The translations under genes were made by a program, and so were the position numbers. From Nostoc sp. CCCryo 231-06 (GTDB lineage: Bacteria; Cyanobacteriota; Cyanobacteriia; Cyanobacteriales; Nostocaceae), in the NCBI GenBank assembly GCA_023522315.1, contig JAHCSU010000264.1, positions 1 to 38,064 of the forward strand: a stretch of DNA of 38,064 nucleotides, read 5' to 3'. The notes under the pieces were generated by a model. The model was not told the origin of the DNA, made no database searches, and saw only the letters and a program-made list of their open reading frames with translations. Below, piece by piece: positions 33,790-38,064 of the stretch (its first letter is position 1; the number at the start of each line of letters is the position of its first letter).

Positions 33790-35343
33790 ATGATAGAGCC
33801 TGAAAATAAATTATTTGCCCTAAAGGATGGTTGGGACTCTCATGAATCAAGAGAACAACAACGCCTCAAAGCTTTGTCAGATTTAGGTTTGCGGCAACCA
33901 GAGACGATTCCGGTTTTTGAAGAAGCCACACAGACTGCTGCCCACTTTTTGGAAGCACCAATTTCCATATTGGGATTTGTGGATCAAGAACGCCACTGGT
34001 TCAAGTCGGCGGTAGGCTTATCTAGGCTGGGGCTAATGAATCATTTGGCACAAAGCCGCCAACTGTCACGCCGGGAATCCTTTTGCACTCAAGTAGTAGA
34101 GACTCTTCAAGTATTTGTAATTAATGATACGCATAACCTTAAAGACCCAGTACTTGCTAGCAGCAAGCTGGTGGAGGACTATGGTATTCGTGCTTACTTA
34201 GGAGCGCCACTGATTGATGCTGAGGGACATTGTTTGGGTGCATTGGCGGTGATGGATTTAGTGCCGCGCAATTTTTCAAACCGAGACATTGAGTTTTTAC
34301 AAATCATAGCTCGTTGGAGCATGAGTGAATTTGAACGTAACCGACTCTTGCAACGGAGACTCGAATCAAGTACTCCCGTAATCGCCCCAATATTTTCAAT
34401 CAATGACGAACGGAATACTGAGATTAAAATCACGCCAGCCACTACAGATAGCGGCTCTGTTTCTACCAAGCAACTGAAACTGGAACTTTTGGATCACCTA
34501 ACTCAAGAGTTACGCACGCCCTTAACATCTGTACTCGGTATGGCTAGTGTTTTAGGACGTGAGATTTATGGGCCTTTGACGACTAAGCAGAGAGAATATT
34601 TGGAAATTATCCAACACAGTGGTCGGTACTTACTTTCCTTAGTAAACGAAATTACCGAACTAGGAGTTATGGATGAAAACTCAACTGTGCTAAATATAGC
34701 TCCTGTGGATATCGAAATGCTGTGTCAACAAGCTATCAATACCCTTGAAGAAGTGGGTAATCGCCGCGAACAAGATATTCGCCTCTCTATAGAACCGGGA
34801 CGCAATCGCATTTGGCCTTTAGATAAAGATAAGGTGCGGCAAATCCTCTATCACCTGGTTTTCAGTGTGATTCAACTTTCAGCTACAGGTAGTATTGTTC
34901 GCATTCATGTTTCTTACAAAGAAGATACGCTCAACATTACTATTTGGGTTTCCCATCCTTGGCTAGGGGATGGTATTACTGAAGTTGATCCCTACTTCCG
35001 TCTCAATTCTTTGTCGCTGCTGGAGCTAACAGGTGAGGTAGCAACTTACAATACTCATGCACAAAGCCAAGAGCAAGGAGATATTTCATCAGTAGCAGTG
35101 GGCAATTCAAAAAACTTGAGTGGGAATCACTCAAATTTCTTTGCTGCTAGTTCAGGTATAAATTTAGCTAAATCACATGGAAATATCTCTCGTGAAAGTT
35201 TGGGTCTGTTGCTAAGTTGTCAATTGGCAGAATTGCATAGTGGACAAATTTTGATTCAAGGTTCACCAGAATCAGGATATCGTTATGTGCTTTCTTTGCC
35301 ACTGCAATTAGCAACTCCTTCGCAAGCAATTAAGGATGTTTGA
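33790..35343 (+). CDS. GAF-domain histidine-kinase-like protein, lacking the phosphoacceptor His
   Basis: Start ATG 33790 is preferred (517 aa), with AAGG shortly upstream; GTG 33784 and TTG 33754 are in frame. A GAF domain spans about 35-190 (ISILGFVDQERHWFKSAVGL, SRRESFCTQVV, LGAPLIDAEGHCLGALAV), the usual small-molecule or redox sensor fold. A HisKA-like helix pair follows, but where kinases have SHELRTPL this protein has TQELRTPL, so Gln239 replaces the His; another His is at 236. The ATPase domain is also worn: QILYHLVFSVIQLS lacks the Asn of the N-box, and GxGxG signs are absent. It probably acts as a sensor without autophosphorylation. It is divergent from the polysaccharide operon and may regulate it. 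Confidence 0.8.
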   Translation: MIEPENKLFALKDGWDSHESREQQRLKALSDLGLRQPETIPVFEEATQTAAHFLEAPISILGFVDQERHWFKSAVGLSRLGLMNHLAQSRQLSRRESFCTQVVETLQVFVINDTHNLKDPVLASSKLVEDYGIRAYLGAPLIDAEGHCLGALAVMDLVPRNFSNRDIEFLQIIARWSMSEFERNRLLQRRLESSTPVIAPIFSINDERNTEIKITPATTDSGSVSTKQLKLELLDHLTQELRTPLTSVLGMASVLGREIYGPLTTKQREYLEIIQHSGRYLLSLVNEITELGVMDENSTVLNIAPVDIEMLCQQAINTLEEVGNRREQDIRLSIEPGRNRIWPLDKDKVRQILYHLVFSVIQLSATGSIVRIHVSYKEDTLNITIWVSHPWLGDGITEVDPYFRLNSLSLLELTGEVATYNTHAQSQEQGDISSVAVGNSKNLSGNHSNFFAASSGINLAKSHGNISRESLGLLLSCQLAELHSGQILIQGSPESGYRYVLSLPLQLATPSQAIKDV

Positions 35344-35461
35344 TTTCTGCCCTACCCCACTCGTGACTTCGCATCAAAGTTAGGCGCTCTGTATTCTGGT
35401 CCAATATGTATATAGCGAAAACCAAGCTAAAATTGTACCACGAAAACAAAGGAATGGGGTT

Positions 35462-35499
35462 GCACTCAGTAATTGGCGTAAAAACCTATCTGTGAGTGC
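35462..35499. repeat. stem-loop GCACTCA...TGAGTGC left of the tnpB remnant
   Basis: A perfect 7-bp stem encloses 24 bases, and a second small hairpin (GAACATAC / GTACTTGTTC) lies at 35525-35547. They may be left-end structures of the same IS200/IS605-derived remnant, or chance. The rest of 35344-35461 shows nothing. Confidence 0.35.
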
Positions 35500-35548
35500 G
35501 TAAAATTCTAACAGTAAAGAGGTAGAACATACTTTTTGTACTTGTTCA

Positions 35549-35669
35549 AAACTCGCCGTCGGTGCTAGGGAGAGTCTAAACGCTCGTGGAGACGATGTAA
35601 GGCTTGGAGTAATTCAAGCGGTTGTCTGTGAAGCAAGGATCTTATGACTTATAGTCATGAGAAGTTCAA
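35549..35669 (+). pseudogene. tnpB: 3' end of an IS200/IS605-type tnpB with right-end/omegaRNA hairpin
   Basis: Read from 35549, 32 codons give KLAVGARE, then SLNARGDDVRLGVIQAVV and CEARIL, with a stop at 35645-35647. This is the C-terminal tail of cyanobacterial TnpB proteins. The DNA GAAGCAAGGATCTTATGACT and the perfect 9-bp stem CTTATGACT-TAT-AGTCATGAG (35641-35661), then TTCAA (to about 35669), is the usual right end of these elements, where the omegaRNA scaffold ends and the guide begins. No RuvC nuclease domain remains, so no TnpB protein is made here. The remnant lies between the GAF-domain gene and ictB. Confidence 0.82.
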
Positions 35670-35933
35670 TACAGCTAGTAGGGAACATACAGGCTACAGA
35701 GAATAGGGAAATACAAATTCATGCTTTGTTATGTAGTAACTAGGTGAAGGGTTCATCTACGGCTATCTTCACTTAGTATTAGCTGAAGTGCTTTAGATTA
35801 CAGGTAGTGGCTGATCGTTATGAGTCAGAGCATTCACTAAACTGCAATTTTCGTTATTACCTTTTTATAGCCATAGGCATTATGATCAATTCCAAGTTCT
35901 GCGTCGGCAGGCTAATTGATCGCAATGTTTTTT

Positions 35934-37352
35934 ATGAATTTAGTCTGGCAACGATTTACTTTATCATCTTTACCGCTCAAAGAATACCTTGCTACCAGTT
36001 ACGTACACCGTTTTCTGGTGGGACTGTTAAGTTCTTGGCGGCAAACCAGCGTCTTGATTCAGTGGGGAGATGCGACAGCAACTGCTTTACTCAGTTTAGT
36101 ATATGCGCTTGCACCTTTTGCTTCGAGTACATTGGTGGGCTTGCTGCTGGTGGCTTGTGTAGCATTTTGGCTGTTGTTGACTTTATCTGATGAAGCAACA
36201 CCAGCGAATGTCTCCTCAGTCACTCCCATTCACCTGCTGATATTGCTCTACTGGGGAGTTGCCGCAGTCGCAACGGCATTATCACCAGTGAAAAAGGCCG
36301 CACTTAACGACTTGGCAACGTTGACGTTGTATTTGCTGCTATTTGCCCTTTGTGCCAGGGTATTAAGGTCGCCTCGCCTCCGCTCTTGGATTATCATCGT
36401 TTATCTACACGTATCGTTAATTGTCAGCGTATATGGGTTGCGGCAATGGTTTTTTGGAGCCACAGCACTGGCAACTTGGGTTGATCCAGAATCTCCTCTG
36501 TCTAAAACTACAAGAGTCTACAGTTATTTAGGCAATCCCAACTTATTGGCTGGATACCTCTTACCAGCAGTAATTTTTAGCTTAGTGGCAATTTTTGCAT
36601 GGCAAAGCTGGATCAAAAAAGCTTTAGCAGTAACAATGCTGATTGTCAATACTGCTTGCCTGATCCTCACTTTTAGTCGTGGTGGTTGGATTGGACTAGT
36701 GGTGGCAATTTTGGCTGTGATGGCATTGCTAGTTTATTGGAAAAGCCTAGAAATGCCTCCTTTTTGGCGAACTTGGTCGCTACCGATTGTCTTGGGAGGT
36801 TTGATTGGGGTGTTGGTGCTAGCAGTGATATTTGTAGAGCCAGTGCGCCTACGAGTGTTCAGTATTTTTGCTGATCGTCAAGATAGCAGTAATAATTTTC
36901 GCCGAAATGTGTGGGATGCTGTTTTCGAGATGATTCGCGATCGCCCGGTTTTCGGCATTGGGCCGGGACACAACTCTTTTAATAAAATTTATCCTCTATA
37001 CCAACGCCCTCGTTACACTGCTTTGAGTGCCTATTCAATTTTATTTGAGGTAACTGTAGAAACTGGCTTTGTTGGTTTAGCCTGCTTTCTCTGGCTAATA
37101 ATTGTCACATTTAATACGGCATTTTTACAAGTGCGACGACTGCGACGATTGAAAAGTGGAGAGGGATTTTGGTTAATTGGAGCGATCGCTATTTTGTTGG
37201 GGATGCTAGCTCATGGTACTGTAGATACTGTTTGGTATCGTCCTGAAGTCAATACCCTCTGGTGGCTCATAGTTGCCTTAATTGCTAGCTACTGGACACC
37301 TTTAGCTCAAAATCAGACAAATTCATCTAACTTAGAACCAACAGTAAACTAA
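35934..37352 (+). CDS. ictB: IctB-family membrane protein (O-antigen ligase-like domain)
   Basis: I use ATG 35934 because MNLVWQRFTLSSLPL matches the known start of the family; ATG 35925 and TTG 35916 are close alternatives. The 472-aa protein has ten or more helices. Its middle has YSYLGNPNLLAGYLLPAVIF and LTFSRGGWIGLVVAILAVM, and after a loop (SSNNFRRNVWDAVFEMIRDR) comes GIGPGHNSFNKIYPLYQRP, the Wzy_C signature. IctB was first proposed to be a bicarbonate transporter, but the domain is that of O-antigen ligases/polymerases, so a surface-polysaccharide role is equally likely. It stands alone, 286 bases after the tnpB remnant stop. Confidence 0.88.
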   Translation: MNLVWQRFTLSSLPLKEYLATSYVHRFLVGLLSSWRQTSVLIQWGDATATALLSLVYALAPFASSTLVGLLLVACVAFWLLLTLSDEATPANVSSVTPIHLLILLYWGVAAVATALSPVKKAALNDLATLTLYLLLFALCARVLRSPRLRSWIIIVYLHVSLIVSVYGLRQWFFGATALATWVDPESPLSKTTRVYSYLGNPNLLAGYLLPAVIFSLVAIFAWQSWIKKALAVTMLIVNTACLILTFSRGGWIGLVVAILAVMALLVYWKSLEMPPFWRTWSLPIVLGGLIGVLVLAVIFVEPVRLRVFSIFADRQDSSNNFRRNVWDAVFEMIRDRPVFGIGPGHNSFNKIYPLYQRPRYTALSAYSILFEVTVETGFVGLACFLWLIIVTFNTAFLQVRRLRRLKSGEGFWLIGAIAILLGMLAHGTVDTVWYRPEVNTLWWLIVALIASYWTPLAQNQTNSSNLEPTVN

Positions 37353-37360
37353 CATGATTA

Positions 37361-37397
37361 AGTTGTCAGTTGTTTTTCTACTGAACAACTGACAACT
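37361..37397 (+). terminator. strong hairpin after ictB
   Basis: AGTTGTCAGTTGTT and AACAACTGACAACT form a perfect 14-bp stem with a 9-base loop, starting 8 bases after the ictB stop. It contains the TGTCAGT heptamer-like motif seen in other spacers, so it could be a repeat as well as a terminator. No clear T-run follows. Confidence 0.55.
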
Positions 37398-37416
37398 GAG
37401 CGAATTTTCTATTGTC

Positions 37417-37505
37417 TAGTACAGGTCGGCGGAAATAAACCTACTATTTGATTACAGCCACAAAGCCCAACATTAAAGACTTTTGACTTTTGCCTTGTGG
37501 TACTA
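37417..37505. mobile_element. second MITE-like family, short copy (89 bp)
   Basis: The ends TAGTACAGGTCGGCGGAAAT and, in reverse complement, TAGTACCACAAGGCAAAAGT match those of the 132-bp element at 20047-20178; the inside is shortened. The right end supplies the TAG stop of the WGxxGxxG gene on the complementary strand (37503-37505), so the insertion seems to have fixed that gene's 3' end. Confidence 0.72.
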
Positions 37506-37793
37506 GTCCCTGTAAGTAGTGGCCCCTGGAGCATTAGGGTCGCTGTAAGCGGTGGGTTGGTTCTCACTCTTTTTACCACCCAAACCAGCCAAACCAGCTA
37601 GACCAATTAATCCTAGCCAACCCCAATCAAAACCGTTGCGATCGTCGGAAGTGGTGGTTGTGGTCGTTCCTGAAGTAGTATTTGCTCCAGGGTCAGTTGT
37701 CGTCTGAGCTTGTGCGGATAGAGTTAAGGGTAAAACTGCCATACTCAAGGTGAGAACGCCAGCACCAACAGCTGTAATGAAATTACTTTTCAT
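37503..37793 (-). CDS. small exported WGxxGxxG-motif protein
   Basis: The start ATG 37793 gives a proper signal peptide (MKSNFITAVGAGVLTLSMAV, then LPLTLSAQAQ); an upstream ATG at 37865 would place 24 polar residues before it. The 96-aa protein then has a Thr-rich linker (about 31-50) and the hydrophobic block WGWLGLIGLAGLAGL (57-71), the WGxxGxxG motif proposed as a membrane-anchoring or sorting region, followed by a short polar tail ending TTYRD. Because the motif is near the C-terminus, it may be handled by a sorting enzyme. The stop codon comes from an inserted repeat. Function unknown. The remaining 37794-38064 holds no further gene. Confidence 0.78.
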   Translation of the reverse strand: MKSNFITAVGAGVLTLSMAVLPLTLSAQAQTTTDPGANTTSGTTTTTTSDDRNGFDWGWLGLIGLAGLAGLGGKKSENQPTAYSDPNAPGATTYRD

Positions 37794-37982
37794 AAGTTGT
37801 GACAATTCCTTATGCCATCCGAAGTTACTCACTACTTTATCGATTCCCAACTTTAAGAAAATCAATCTCCGGCTATAAACTAGGAATGGTCATAACTCAC
37901 GCTGTGGGCATACAACATACTTTTTAGAGCAATTTATTTCTCACTCTAGTGGTCTATGGCATTAATTCTGAGGGGTGAAAAA

Positions 37983-38010
37983 GTTTGTAGTAAGGACTTT
38001 AGTCCTAGAT
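37983..38010. repeat. partial copy of the GTAGTnAGGACTTTAG repeat
   Basis: GTTTGTAGTAAGGACTTTAG followed by TCCTAGAT matches the left end of the element at 20212-20270. AGGACTTTAGTCCT is a near-perfect hairpin. The other end is not seen before the window closes. Confidence 0.6.
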
Positions 38011-38064
38011 TTTTAACTATTACGCCGTAAGTCCCCCACTGAATTTGGTACTCCGAATCAGTGG

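Noticed and set aside
35807-36190. Possible 127-codon gene overlapping the ictB start
   Set aside because: It lies in a different frame over clearly coding ictB sequence and shows no domain.
1-38064. CRISPR array, tRNA, rRNA or phage attachment sites
   Set aside because: No regularly spaced repeats of CRISPR size and no recognisable RNA gene or integrase were seen; the tandem repeats present have units of 7-9 bases.

Overview
The window is chromosomal DNA of a filamentous, Nostoc-like cyanobacterium. The evidence is the abundance of the HIP1 octamer GCGATCGC, dense small palindromic repeats and heptamer tandem repeats between genes, cyanobacterial families (Uma2/DUF820, IctB, cyanoexosortase with its partner protein), and moderate-to-low GC. 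No rRNA, tRNA or CRISPR array was recognised.

Layout. (1) 1-2530: an eroding toxin-antitoxin and Uma2 region. A vapB-like antitoxin is followed by a vapC broken by a 106-bp MITE. Then come an intact Uma2 nuclease, an intact DUF4258/MqsA-like pair, and a second partial vapC joined to a Uma2 tail. (2) 2530-3255: repeat-rich spacer with a long imperfect inverted repeat. (3) 3256-6344 (+): an exported beta-rich protein, two small secreted proteins of unknown family, and a YdcF/DUF218 protein. (4) 6319-19806 (-): a 13-kb polysaccharide operon. In transcription order it holds a Wzc-like chain-length/BY-kinase, Wzx-like flippase, hexapeptide acyltransferase, FkbM methyltransferase, GT4, Wzy/WaaL-like polymerase, methyltransferase, two GT2-type enzymes, GT4, a methyltransferase broken by one stop codon, and a WcaI-like GT4. 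(5) 19807-20572: a composite of three different short repeat elements. (6) 20573-22989 (-): galE and a WcaJ/WbaP-type initiating sugar-phosphate transferase. (7) 23775-26247: a TPR protein and a tandem pair of rhomboid proteases. (8) 26322-33239 (-): aminotransferase, cyanoexosortase (probably type B), its associated protein, a Wza-like export protein with an internally duplicated domain, and a second Wzc-like protein without a tyrosine tail. (9) 33790-38064: a GAF/histidine-kinase-like protein without the phosphoacceptor His, a tnpB/omegaRNA 3' remnant, an IctB-family membrane protein, and a short WGxxGxxG protein.

How it fits together: regions 4, 6 and 8 supply a nearly complete Wzx/Wzy-type exopolysaccharide pathway. 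It has an initiating transferase, sugar-nucleotide enzymes, glycosyltransferases, decorating enzymes, flippase, polymerase, two chain-length proteins and outer-membrane export. The export genes sit in one run with an exosortase, the usual arrangement linking extracellular polysaccharide to sorting of surface proteins. No PEP-CTERM substrate was seen here.

The most notable points are the MITE in vapC with an equal-length sister copy 19 kb away, the single nonsense codon in the methyltransferase, the solo omegaRNA-like tnpB end, the degenerate sensor kinase, two unlike Wzc proteins, the duplicated Wza domain, repeats that supply stop codons, and the unrecognised three-gene secreted cassette.
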